A stretch of 64,000 nucleotides of DNA from Flavobacterium tyrosinilyticum (GCF_023656565.1 NZ_JAMOKG010000001.1:1060456-1124455), one strand, 5' to 3'; numbered from the stretch's first letter, positions 34,833-43,030 are shown. A program made the numbers and translations. The notes: generated from the letters alone by a model not told the origin.

Positions 34833-35516
34833 ATGAAGCTATCAAAATTCATATTTATAACACTCACCATTCTTTCATCTTTTGGATGTAAGAAGAAAGA
34901 AGTGCCTAAATCTGAATTTGAAAAAGAGGTTTTAAATAGTGTTTTTGTCGAAATTGTAGATTCTATTTATATGGATCGAAGAATGATGCTTGGACCACCA
35001 CCTCCATTATTTAGTTCTAAAACAAATAAAATAGATACCACAGGACATGCTGCAGAATTAAAGAAATATTTACAGTATAAAGACAGCATAAAAAACATTA
35101 AAAAAAGAATCTTATTAGGTGTCTATGACCAAGTTGGAAAAATTAGTTCTTTTGAAACAGAAATGATTTCTAAAGAAGTTGTTCTTTCAAACTTTGCGTA
35201 TGACACTTTAAAAGAAGGCGAAGAATTTAAATTTGATTTAAAACCTTTTAAGAATAATAAAAAGTTTCGTTTTGAAAATACTTCCAAATATCTTCATGAA
35301 AAAGAATGGAACTTAAATGATAAAAGTAATTCTTTGATACCTGTTGGAACTATTTTTATATCTAGAATTCAATTTGACAAAACAAAAAAATCAGGAATTT
35401 TATCAGCTGGTGCTTCATGTGGTGGTGGAAAATGCGGAAGAGGTTTTCTTGTTTTAGTTGAAAACAAGGCAGGGAAATGGAAAGTAAATAAAATTATTCA
35501 TCTTTGGGATTCATAA
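34833..35516 (+). CDS. Hypothetical lipoprotein
   Basis: The product has 227 residues with a lipoprotein signal ending SSFGC (Cys 19), followed by a lysine-rich stretch and a segment GPPPPLF near 55. A CGGGKCGRG motif near residue 200 could bind metal or form disulfides. I do not recognise the family. It is in the same direction as the pigment genes but has wider spacing and looks unlike a biosynthetic enzyme, so it may be an insertion in the cluster together with the reverse ORF upstream. Confidence 0.72.
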   Translation: MKLSKFIFITLTILSSFGCKKKEVPKSEFEKEVLNSVFVEIVDSIYMDRRMMLGPPPPLFSSKTNKIDTTGHAAELKKYLQYKDSIKNIKKRILLGVYDQVGKISSFETEMISKEVVLSNFAYDTLKEGEEFKFDLKPFKNNKKFRFENTSKYLHEKEWNLNDKSNSLIPVGTIFISRIQFDKTKKSGILSAGASCGGGKCGRGFLVLVENKAGKWKVNKIIHLWDS

Positions 35517-35536
35517 CTTGAATCCGTTATTAAAAA

Positions 35537-36154
35537 ATGACTCAAAACAAAACCTACATACAATCCTACATCACCATCCAAAACAACGAAATTGTTTTGA
35601 ACGGAAATTCTGTATTCAAAATTGAACCAACAGATTTTGCTGATTTCTCGAAACAAGCGTATCGAAATTTTGAAATGCAATATCCAAAGTTTTTCAAAAT
35701 GGATGCTTTGAGCAAACTCGCTTTTTTAGGATCAGAATTGCTTTTGAGTCCGATAACCTCAACGGAACAAGAAAATAATATTGCTTTAGTTTTGGCTAAT
35801 AAATCGTCGAGTTTGGATACCGATGTAAAATATCAGGAATCTATTTCAGACAAAGAAAACTATTATCCGAGTCCGGCGGTCTTTGTTTATACGCTGCCAA
35901 ATATTTGTTTGGGCGAAATAAGTATCCGTCATCAGCTGAAAAGTGAAAATTCTTTCTTTATATTTGATGCCTTTAACACCGAATTTATGTCTAATTATTC
36001 AAATATTCTTCTGAATACGAATAAAGCAGATGTGGTTTTGTGCGGTTGGGTAGAATATTTTAACGACAATTATAAAGCTTTTTTATGTACAATTAGTACA
36101 GAAGAAAATGCAAAATATACAAACGAGACTATCAATACATTATACAATAAATAA
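35537..36154 (+). CDS. Short ketosynthase-like protein without catalytic Cys (chain-length-factor-like)
   Basis: The product has 205 residues, about half a ketosynthase. It resembles the short beta-ketoacyl synthase family (Ketoacyl-synt_2) found in aryl polyene clusters: FADFSKQAYRNFEMQ, ALVLANKSSSLDTD and PSPAVFVYTLPNICLGEIS are visible. The position of the nucleophile elbow reads IFDAFNTEF with no cysteine, so it cannot condense on its own. A structural or chain-length role with a full KS is likely. It ends 2 nt before the second ACP gene. Confidence 0.78.
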   Translation: MTQNKTYIQSYITIQNNEIVLNGNSVFKIEPTDFADFSKQAYRNFEMQYPKFFKMDALSKLAFLGSELLLSPITSTEQENNIALVLANKSSSLDTDVKYQESISDKENYYPSPAVFVYTLPNICLGEISIRHQLKSENSFFIFDAFNTEFMSNYSNILLNTNKADVVLCGWVEYFNDNYKAFLCTISTEENAKYTNETINTLYNK

Positions 36155-36156
36155 TC

Positions 36157-36414
36157 ATGGAAGCATTAAAAGAAGAATTAAAAAATAAAATCATAACAAC
36201 TTTAAACCTTGAAGATATTGCAGTAGAAGATATTGCTGATAACGATCCTTTGTTTGGAGACGGTTTAGGTTTAGACTCGATTGATGCACTTGAATTGATC
36301 GTGATTTTAGATAAAGATTACGGAATTAAATTAGTAGATCCGAAAGAAGGAAAATCTATTTTCCAGTCTATCGAAACTATGGCGGCGTATATCAGCGCTA
36401 ACAGAACGAAGTAA
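36157..36414 (+). CDS. Acyl carrier protein 2
   Basis: The product has 85 acidic residues with the phosphopantetheine serine at S41 in GLGLDSIDALEL. It clearly differs from the ACP at 24759, so each probably serves a different chain. It lies 2 nt after the KS-like gene and is followed by a repeat gap before the KS/CLF pair. Confidence 0.95.
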   Translation: MEALKEELKNKIITTLNLEDIAVEDIADNDPLFGDGLGLDSIDALELIVILDKDYGIKLVDPKEGKSIFQSIETMAAYISANRTK

Positions 36415-36546
36415 GACTTCTTAGACTGACTTAGATTTTTAGACTTCTTAGACAATGCTTTTCAAAAATCTAAAAAGTCTAAAAATCTAAGCCAGTCTAA
36501 AAAAATCTAAGAAGTCTAAAATTCTAACAATCTAAGAAGTCTAAAA
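36415..36546. repeat. Repeat-rich gap with many AGTCTAA / TTAGACT words
   Basis: A 26-nt arm (36421-36446, starting TTAGACTGACTTAG) pairs with 36475-36500 with one mismatch. Further AATCTAAGAAGTCTAA words at about 36507-36545 can pair with the same arm. The whole gap between ACP and KS is thus one inverted and partly tandem repeat, able to form alternative hairpins in the mRNA. Confidence 0.8.
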
Positions 36547-37743
36547 ATGAAAGGTGTTGCAATAACGGGAATGGGAATTATCTCTGCGATTGGTAATTCG
36601 GTTGAGGAAAATTATATTTCGCTGACCGAAAACAAAATCGGCATTTCTCGTATTCAAAATATTTCGACTGTTCACGCAGATGTTATCAAAGTTGGTGAGA
36701 TCAAAAAAACCAATGAAGATCTTGTTGATGAACTGAAATTAAAGGAGAATAATAATTTCTCTAGAACCGCTATGATTGGCACTTTGGCAGCAAAACAAGC
36801 TGTTGAAAATGCTGGCATTACCGATATAAATGAATTTAGAACGGGACTTATTTCGGCTACCAGCGTTGGCGGAATGGACATGACGGAAAGACATTATTAC
36901 GATTATTTCGAAAAACCAGAATTGATCAAGTACATTACTTGCCACGATGGTGGCGATGTCGCCGAAAAAATTGCTGAAGAATTAGGTTTAAAAGGAATGG
37001 TGACAACTATTTCTACGGCTTGTTCATCTGCCGCCAATTCGATTATGTTGGGCGCAAGATTAATCAAAACGGGAAAACTGGATCGCGTAATTGTAGGCGG
37101 AGCCGATGCTTTGGCAAAATTCACCATAAACGGATTTAAGACTCTTATGATTTTATCTGACGATTACAACAAACCTTTTGACAACACCAGAAAAGGATTG
37201 AATCTGGGAGAAGCTGCCGCTTTTTTAGTTTTAGAATCAGATGAAATTGTAGAAAAGCAAAACAAAAAAGTGCTGGCAAGAGTTTCGGGTTACGGAAATG
37301 CCAACGACGCCTTTCACCAAACTGCTTCTTCAGAAAATGGAGACGGCGCTTATTTGGCCATGAAGAAAGCGTTTGACGTTTCGGGTTTAAAACCTTCTGA
37401 AATTGATTACATCAATGTGCACGGAACTGCAACTCCAAACAACGATTTATCTGAAGGAAGAGCTTTGCTCCGAATTTATGAAAACGAAAAAGTTCCAGAT
37501 TTCAGTTCTACAAAACCTTTTACAGGACATACTTTAGCGGCCGCGGCTGCGATTGAAGCCGTTTACAGTGTTTTGGCAATTCAGAATAATGTGGTTTACC
37601 CCAATTTGAATTTTGAAGTTCCGATGGAAGAATTTGATTTGAAACCGCAGACAACTTTAAAAAATAAAAACATAGAGCACGTTTTATCTAACTCTTTTGG
37701 TTTTGGAGGAAATTGTTCAACCCTTATATTTTCAAAAAGCTAA
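36547..37743 (+). CDS. Beta-ketoacyl-ACP synthase, catalytic KS of a KS/CLF pair
   Basis: The product has 398 residues and a full triad: C159 in STACSSAAN, H292 in NVHGTATP and H328 in FTGHTLAAA. The C-terminal SNSFGFGGNCSTLIF is typical of FabF-like enzymes. The gene's TAA overlaps the ATG of the next gene by one base (TAATG), and that partner lacks the cysteine. This is the arrangement of type II PKS KS/CLF pairs such as ApeO/ApeC of aryl polyenes, so it is the best candidate for building the conjugated polyene. Confidence 0.94.
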   Translation: MKGVAITGMGIISAIGNSVEENYISLTENKIGISRIQNISTVHADVIKVGEIKKTNEDLVDELKLKENNNFSRTAMIGTLAAKQAVENAGITDINEFRTGLISATSVGGMDMTERHYYDYFEKPELIKYITCHDGGDVAEKIAEELGLKGMVTTISTACSSAANSIMLGARLIKTGKLDRVIVGGADALAKFTINGFKTLMILSDDYNKPFDNTRKGLNLGEAAAFLVLESDEIVEKQNKKVLARVSGYGNANDAFHQTASSENGDGAYLAMKKAFDVSGLKPSEIDYINVHGTATPNNDLSEGRALLRIYENEKVPDFSSTKPFTGHTLAAAAAIEAVYSVLAIQNNVVYPNLNFEVPMEEFDLKPQTTLKNKNIEHVLSNSFGFGGNCSTLIFSKS

Positions 37744-38804
37744 TGACGAAGACATATATAAATGGAGTAGGTTGTATTTCGACTCAAAAAACATTTGATA
37801 CTGTTTTTTTGGAAGAAGCTGTTGTAAATCATGAAGAAAATGTACTGGCAATTATTCCGCCAGCATACAAAGAATATATTTCGCCAGCTGCCAGCCGACG
37901 CATGGCAAAAGGCGTAAAAAACGGAATCGTAGCTTCAGCTTTGGCTATGAAAGATGCTAATATTGAAAATGTCGATGCCATTATCACAGGAACTGGTTTA
38001 GGTTGTATCGAAGATTCTGAAAAATTCCTGAAAAGTATTTTAGATAATAACGAAGAGTTTTTAACTCCGACTTCTTTCATTCAGTCTACTCACAATACAG
38101 TTGGAGCGCAGATTGCACTTTTACAGCAATGTAAAGGTTATAATTTTACCTATGTTAATGGCGCTGTTTCTTTTGAATCGGCTCTTATTGATGCTAAAAT
38201 GCAAATTGAAGAAGCTGAAGCTAACTCGATTTTAGTAGGCGGTGTTGATGAAAATGGAGATTATACGACTTCGCTTTTTAAACTAAACGGTCGCATTAAA
38301 GCAGACAATTCTGCTCCGTACGATGTTTTAAATTCTACAACGAGCGGTGCTGTATATGGTGAAGGCGCCAATTTTTTTGTTTTAGAACACGAAAGAAAAG
38401 AAAACACTTATGCCGAACTTCTAGATGTTTCTATTGTAAATACGCTGGAAGAAAATGAAGTTGAAGCAGCAATTATTTCTTTCTTAAAATCAAATCATTT
38501 AGAAATCTCAGATGTTGACGCGCTTGTTTTAGGTTTTGACGGAAATGTCGATTTTGAGAATTATTATAGAAATCTTGCCGAAAATTCGTTTGCGCAAACT
38601 CCTGTTTTATATTACAAACATTTGAGTGGAGAATACGATACGGCTTCGGCTTTTGCTTTTTGGATGGCTGCTAAAATTTTGAAAACTCAAGAAATTCCTG
38701 AAATCGTAAAAGTAAATGCTGTTGAAAAATCAGAATACAAAACGATTTTATTATACAATCAATTAAACGGAAAAAACCATAGTTTTACGCTGCTGTCAAA
38801 ATGA
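37743..38804 (+). CDS. Chain-length-factor-like ketosynthase homolog
   Basis: From the ATG at 37743 the product has 353 residues. It keeps the thiolase fold (DAIITGTGLGCIEDSEKF, STHNTVGAQIALLQ, AVYGEGANFFVLEH) but lacks the nucleophile: aligned with the upstream KS, C159 corresponds to G140 in YVNGAVSFES, and the first histidine motif is also lost (VLGFDGNVDF). This is as expected of a chain length factor. TAATG coupling to the KS supports a heterodimer. It overlaps the deacetylase-like gene by 4 nt. Confidence 0.87.
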   Translation: MTKTYINGVGCISTQKTFDTVFLEEAVVNHEENVLAIIPPAYKEYISPAASRRMAKGVKNGIVASALAMKDANIENVDAIITGTGLGCIEDSEKFLKSILDNNEEFLTPTSFIQSTHNTVGAQIALLQQCKGYNFTYVNGAVSFESALIDAKMQIEEAEANSILVGGVDENGDYTTSLFKLNGRIKADNSAPYDVLNSTTSGAVYGEGANFFVLEHERKENTYAELLDVSIVNTLEENEVEAAIISFLKSNHLEISDVDALVLGFDGNVDFENYYRNLAENSFAQTPVLYYKHLSGEYDTASAFAFWMAAKILKTQEIPEIVKVNAVEKSEYKTILLYNQLNGKNHSFTLLSK

Positions 38805-39586
38805 TAACGCACAAAAACATATCGCTGTTTTTTATCTTTTTATTGCTTTTATTGTTTCTTCTGAATCTGTATAACGCAATTCATTTTCTGTGGTTTATTG
38901 TTATAATTCTCATTTGGATCGGAATAAATGCTTTTGGATCAGCCCGAATTTCTTCCAATTATCATGTAAAAGCTTATTGCAGTAATCCGTTAGAAACCGA
39001 AAAAAAAATTGCACTCACTTTTGATGATGGTCCAAGTATTTACACTTTGGAAGTTTTGGAACTTTTGAAAAAATACAATGCTAAAGCCACTTTTTTCTGC
39101 ATTGGAAAAAACATCGAAACGCATCCTGAAATTCTCCAGAAAGTAATTGACGATGGTCATTTAGTTGGAAATCATTCTTATTCACATTCTAAGTTTTTTG
39201 ATTTTTATAATGCTAAAAAAATAACCGAAGAACTTCAGAAAACAGACGCGCTTCTGGAAAAATTCACTTCTAGAAAAATCAACTTTTTTCGTCCGCCCTA
39301 TGGAATTACGACACCTTCGATTAGAAGAGCTTTAAAAGTAACCGGACATAAAACAATTGGCTGGAATATTCGTTCGCTTGACGGAGGAACCCAAAATCAG
39401 GAATTAATTTTCAATCGGTTAATTAAGCATATATCTCCCGGCGGAATTGTACTTTTGCATGATACAGCAGAACATTCGGTTTTGGTACTGGAACAGTTTT
39501 TGCAATTTTTACAGCAAAATAATTATCAAGTGATTTCTGTTGAAGAATTACTGAAGCTTAATGCTTATGAAATTGAACGCGGATAA
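38801..39586 (+). CDS. Membrane-anchored polysaccharide-deacetylase (NodB-fold) protein
   Basis: The product has 261 residues. Two hydrophobic N-terminal segments (ISLFFIFLLLLLFLLNLY; FLWFIVIILIWIGINAF) are followed by a NodB domain from about residue 60: LTFDDGPS (catalytic Asp pair), NHSYSHS (metal His pair), and RPPYG. Such enzymes remove acetyl groups from carbohydrates, but homologs occur in aryl polyene-type clusters where the substrate is unknown. ATGA overlap with the CLF gene indicates co-translation. A hydrolytic step on a lipid-linked or acylated intermediate is a guess. Confidence 0.88.
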   Translation: MITHKNISLFFIFLLLLLFLLNLYNAIHFLWFIVIILIWIGINAFGSARISSNYHVKAYCSNPLETEKKIALTFDDGPSIYTLEVLELLKKYNAKATFFCIGKNIETHPEILQKVIDDGHLVGNHSYSHSKFFDFYNAKKITEELQKTDALLEKFTSRKINFFRPPYGITTPSIRRALKVTGHKTIGWNIRSLDGGTQNQELIFNRLIKHISPGGIVLLHDTAEHSVLVLEQFLQFLQQNNYQVISVEELLKLNAYEIERG

Positions 39587-39591
39587 AACAG

Positions 39592-39665
39592 ATTCGCTTG
39601 CGCGAAGACGCAGATAAAACGAATTTTTCTAATCCTTTTAATCTGTGAAATCTGTGGCAAAAAAA
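39592..39665. repeat. Short repeat-derived gap (AATCCTTTTAATCTGTG word)
   Basis: AATCCTTTTAATCTGTG near 39632-39648, followed by CTGTGGCAAAAA, is the same word as the outer arm of the composite repeat at 12981-13129. The remainder carries GCGAAGACGCAGATAAAACG. No gene is seen. Confidence 0.6.
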
Positions 39666-39688
39666 TTAAAGCACATTTTTGAAAAAAT

Positions 39689-40315
39689 ATGAAAACTAAA
39701 ATAGCACTACTCATTCTATTTATTTCAGGCAATTTGTTCGCACAGGAACAAAAAATGACCGATGCCGAAATTGCTTCTTTTAAACAAGATGTAAATGTGG
39801 TGGCCAAAAAAATCAAGACGTTGACGACTGATTTTGTTCAGTATAAACATTTAGATTTTTTATCAAAAGACATTGAAACTTCAGGAAAAATGGTTTTTAA
39901 AGAACCTGCTTTACTTCAATGGCAATATAAAAAACCATACAACTATAGCATCACTTTCAAAAACGGAAAAATCCTGATTAACGATGAAGGAAAGAAAAGT
40001 GCGGTTGATATTGGAAACAGTAAAATCTTTGCCCGAATTAATAAATTGATCGTGGGAAGTGTGAGCGGCAATATGTTTGACGATAAAGAATTTACGATTT
40101 CGTATTTTAAATTGAAAGGTCAGAATCTGGCGAAATTTATTCCGAAAGATGCGACGCTTAAAAAATACATCAAACAAATTGAACTGACTTTTGACAAAGA
40201 GGAAGCGACTGTTGTTCAGGTAAAATTGTTAGAATCATCTGAAGATTATACCCGAATTGTACTTAAAAATAAAGTGATCAATGCAAAAATCGACGATTCA
40301 GTTTTTACTAATTAA
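39689..40315 (+). CDS. LolA-like periplasmic lipoprotein or pigment carrier
   Basis: The product has 208 residues: a signal peptide (KTKIALLILFISGNLFAQ) and a LolA-type half-barrel (about 22-205), with the strand FVQYKHLDFLSKDIETSGKM and MVFKEPALLQWQYKKP as characteristic parts. LolA homologs occur in aryl polyene clusters, where they are thought to carry the hydrophobic pigment across the periplasm, not lipoproteins. Its 3' end overlaps the next gene by 35 nt. Confidence 0.88.
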   Translation: MKTKIALLILFISGNLFAQEQKMTDAEIASFKQDVNVVAKKIKTLTTDFVQYKHLDFLSKDIETSGKMVFKEPALLQWQYKKPYNYSITFKNGKILINDEGKKSAVDIGNSKIFARINKLIVGSVSGNMFDDKEFTISYFKLKGQNLAKFIPKDATLKKYIKQIELTFDKEEATVVQVKLLESSEDYTRIVLKNKVINAKIDDSVFTN

Positions 40316-40916
40316 TTGCTTTCTGGCAATTGTTTTAATTTCTTGTGGCTCGGTCACAAAAAATTATACGTCCAAAAAATTAGACAAAACGTCTTATACA
40401 GTTCCGTATTTTTCAGACTCAAAAACCGATTATGTTTATAAAACCAACATTAGTGTTTACGGAAATGAATTGTCTGGAATTTTTATTGCCAAGAAAATAA
40501 ATGACACCACACACCGAATTGTTTTTACAACCGAATTCGGAAACAAATTAATGGATTTCGAAATTTCAGAAACCGATTTTAAAGTCAATTCGATTGTGTC
40601 TGAATTGGATCGAAAAATATTGATCAATACTTTAAAAGAAGATTTCCGATTGCTTTTAAAGAAAGAATATTCGATTCAGGAACAATTCGAAAACGAATCG
40701 GATGACATTTACAAATCGGCAGATGGCAAACGCGACAATTACATTTTTATCTCCAAAAAAGATCAGAAATTAGAAAAGATCGTCCATGCTTCTCAAACAA
40801 AAGAAAAATTTACACTGCTTTTCAGTTCAGAAAACAATATTTTTGCCGAAAGGATTCAGATAATCCATCAGAATATTAAATTGAAAATTGAACTGAATTA
40901 TTTCAAATCAGAATAA
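40281..40916 (+). CDS. Lipoprotein of the pigment envelope module
   Basis: The product has 211 residues with a lipoprotein signal, LINCFLAIVLISCGS (Cys about 22). The mature part is beta-rich (TNISVYGNELSGIFIAKK, HRIVFTTEFGNKLMDFEI), similar in layout to the DUF3261-type lipoproteins of aryl polyene clusters, although I cannot assign the family firmly. The long 35-nt overlap with the LolA-like gene and the following beta-barrels suggest it is the outer-membrane acceptor that works with LolA. Confidence 0.78.
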   Translation: MQKSTIQFLLINCFLAIVLISCGSVTKNYTSKKLDKTSYTVPYFSDSKTDYVYKTNISVYGNELSGIFIAKKINDTTHRIVFTTEFGNKLMDFEISETDFKVNSIVSELDRKILINTLKEDFRLLLKKEYSIQEQFENESDDIYKSADGKRDNYIFISKKDQKLEKIVHASQTKEKFTLLFSSENNIFAERIQIIHQNIKLKIELNYFKSE

Positions 40917-40953
40917 AAACTTAAACTAATCCTAAACTTAAACCAAACCCAAA

Positions 40954-41550
40954 ATGAGAAAATTTGTTTTAATTGCATTTGTTTTATTAATCGGAATCCA
41001 AGCAGAAGCTCAAATAAAAGTTAGTCCAGGACTAAGAGGTGGTTTGAATGTATCAACATTAACGAATATTGATGATAATAGCTCTAAAACTGATTTCTAT
41101 GTTGGTGGATTGGTAAATATTAAATTCAATAAATTTTTCTCGGTTCAACCAGAGATAAATTATTCCAGACAAGGTGATGAAGGAAGATATTTTGAAAACG
41201 GCCGTTATTATTCTGAAAAGTATGAGTTGAATTATATAACACTGGGAGCGGTTGCAAAATTTAACTTTGGAGGTGGAGGTTTTCATTTATTAGCAGGCCC
41301 TTCTTTAGATTTAAAAGTTAGTGATAATTATATAAATACTAACCCCGAAGATTTTGATCTTGCATTTGTTGGAGGTCTTGGTTATACTTTACCAAATGGT
41401 TTAACTTTTGAAGCTCGACTTAAACAAGGATTAATTGATATTTATGGTTATAACGGATATGATTATGACAATAATGGATATTACTATAATGATGTAATCT
41501 TAAATCAAGTTTTCCAAATCGGAATTAGTTATACGTTTAAAACAAAATAA
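40954..41550 (+). CDS. Outer-membrane beta-barrel protein, copy 1
   Basis: The product has 198 residues with a signal peptide (RKFVLIAFVLLIGIQAEAQ) and a small porin-like eight-stranded barrel: VSPGLRGGLNVSTL, KFFSVQPEINYSRQG, FHLLAGPSLDLKVSD, TFEARLKQGLIDIYG, and a terminal FQIGISYTFKTK. A paralog follows after 2 nt. It is an outer-membrane protein of the OmpA-barrel/PorT-like type. A role in pigment insertion is inferred from position. Confidence 0.88.
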   Translation: MRKFVLIAFVLLIGIQAEAQIKVSPGLRGGLNVSTLTNIDDNSSKTDFYVGGLVNIKFNKFFSVQPEINYSRQGDEGRYFENGRYYSEKYELNYITLGAVAKFNFGGGGFHLLAGPSLDLKVSDNYINTNPEDFDLAFVGGLGYTLPNGLTFEARLKQGLIDIYGYNGYDYDNNGYYYNDVILNQVFQIGISYTFKTK

Positions 41551-41552
41551 AA

Positions 41553-42164
41553 ATGAATAAAAGAATATTCTTCTTTATTGCTGTTTTTTTCTCGCTTTTA
41601 AATATACAAGCGCAAGTATCAGTTAAACCAGGTTTAAGAGCTGGTTTTAGTTTTTCGACTATTTCTGAAATGCACGCCGATTATAAAACTGATTTTTATG
41701 CTGGTGGTTTTACAGAAATTAAGATAACAAGAATTTATTCCCTTCAGCCTGAAATTAATTACAGCAGACAAGGTTCTAATAATGTTGCGCGAAATTATTT
41801 TGATGAAAATACACAGACCAATAAAGTAGAACATTTAGATCTGGACATCAACTATTTGTCTCTTTCTATGATAAATAAGTTTACGTTGCCACAAGGAATT
41901 CAGTTTCAAGCAGGGCCAACATTAGATATTTTATTGAATGATAATCTTGCGGTTAGAAAAGCACAAAATGATCTTGGTTTGGTTTTAGGAGTCGCTTATG
42001 CCCTACCTTCAGGTTTGACATTTGAAGCTCGATTTAAAAAAGGACTGCTTGATGTTTTAAGCAGCGATTATTATCAAAATGACTCCAATAACCATTATTT
42101 ATTTGGAGATTATAACACAAATATTAATTTTCAGTTAGGGGTTTCCTATTCATTTGGAAAATAA
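41553..42164 (+). CDS. Outer-membrane beta-barrel protein, copy 2
   Basis: The product has 203 residues with the signal peptide FFFIAVFFSLLNIQAQ and a barrel like that of the preceding gene: VSVKPGLRAGFSFSTI, SLQPEINYSRQGS, GIQFQAGPTLDILLND, TFEARFKKGLLDVL, and terminal FQLGVSYSFGK. Shared motifs show a tandem duplication, with the extracellular-loop segments having diverged most. It lies 2 nt after copy 1 and 6 nt before the dehydratase-like gene. Confidence 0.88.
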   Translation: MNKRIFFFIAVFFSLLNIQAQVSVKPGLRAGFSFSTISEMHADYKTDFYAGGFTEIKITRIYSLQPEINYSRQGSNNVARNYFDENTQTNKVEHLDLDINYLSLSMINKFTLPQGIQFQAGPTLDILLNDNLAVRKAQNDLGLVLGVAYALPSGLTFEARFKKGLLDVLSSDYYQNDSNNHYLFGDYNTNINFQLGVSYSFGK

Positions 42165-42170
42165 AAAAAT

Positions 42171-42542
42171 ATGATTTTACAAGATTTTTATAAAATACTA
42201 TCAGATGAAAAAGTATCTGATTCAAAATATACTGTTACTATTTTAGTCAACGAAAAACACGAGGTTTTTAAAGGACATTTCCCTGGAAATCCAATCATGC
42301 CTGGTGTTTGTATGATTCAGATTATCAAAGAACTTACAGAATCTATTACCAAAAGTTCGCTGATGATCCAATCTTTGGCAAATGTAAAATTCATGGCACT
42401 GATTAATCCTGAGGCTACTCCAGAATTACGATTGGAATTGGACATTACAACTACCGAAGACGGTTTAGTAAAAGTGAAAAACACGACTTACTTTAACGAC
42501 ACAACTGCTCTTAAATTGAGTAATGTGTACAAAAAAATATAA
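42171..42542 (+). CDS. FabZ-like hotdog protein with His but no Glu (dehydratase subunit)
   Basis: The product has 123 residues. KGHFPGNPIMPGV is the full FabZ catalytic loop with its histidine. In FabZ the next helix carries the catalytic Glu (PGVLILEAMAQ), but here it reads PGVCMIQIIKEL, with Gln at that position. This is the reverse of the two hotdog proteins at 28229 and 28667, which keep Glu and lack His. FabZ active sites are formed by His of one subunit and Glu of the other, so a heterodimer would restore a full site. It ends 2 nt before the next gene. Confidence 0.87.
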   Translation: MILQDFYKILSDEKVSDSKYTVTILVNEKHEVFKGHFPGNPIMPGVCMIQIIKELTESITKSSLMIQSLANVKFMALINPEATPELRLELDITTTEDGLVKVKNTTYFNDTTALKLSNVYKKI

Positions 42543-42544
42543 TT

Positions 42545-43030
42545 ATGAAACTATTACTGACCTTATTTTTATGGATAGGTTTTGCTGGAACGCCAGATTT
42601 GGCTTCGATACGCAAAATGTATTCTGATGTGGCAAAATCAGAAACCAACGCCAAAGAGTTTGTAGACAAACTTGCGGGTGTTTCAAGCAATGATGATAAA
42701 ATTTTAGTGGCTTATAAAGCGGCTTCTATTTTATTGGATTCTAAATTTGAAAAAAAATTAAGCCAGAAAATGGAACGTTTTAAAGAAGGTGCAAAATTGC
42801 TTGAAGCAACAATAAAAAGTGATCCAAGCAATATCGAAATGCGAATGATTCGATTGAGTATTCAGGAAAATGTTCCTGGTATTACAGGCTACAAGAAAAA
42901 CATTAAAGAAGATAAAAAATTCATAACCACATATTATGCATCACAAGGTGCGGCTTTGAAAGATTATCTTAAAGACTTTGTTTTACAATCTAAAAGTTTC
43001 TCCGAAAAAGAGAAGCAATTTGTAAAGTAA
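42545..43030 (+). CDS. Small secreted helical protein of unknown function
   Basis: The product has 161 residues: a short signal peptide (KLLLTLFLWIGFAGTPDLA) and an all-helical mature part (AYKAASILLDSKFEKKLSQK, MERFKEGAKLLEATIKSDPS) with a TPR-like pattern. I do not recognise a family. It is translated 2 nt after the dehydratase-like gene and 16 nt before the glycosyltransferase, so it belongs to the same transcript and probably acts in the periplasm. Confidence 0.78.
   Translation: MKLLLTLFLWIGFAGTPDLASIRKMYSDVAKSETNAKEFVDKLAGVSSNDDKILVAYKAASILLDSKFEKKLSQKMERFKEGAKLLEATIKSDPSNIEMRMIRLSIQENVPGITGYKKNIKEDKKFITTYYASQGAALKDYLKDFVLQSKSFSEKEKQFVK

Noticed and set aside
36415-36546. Possible CRISPR-like array of AGTCTAA units
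   Set aside because: The units are irregularly spaced and in both orientations, with no unique spacers and no cas genes. It is an inverted repeat.
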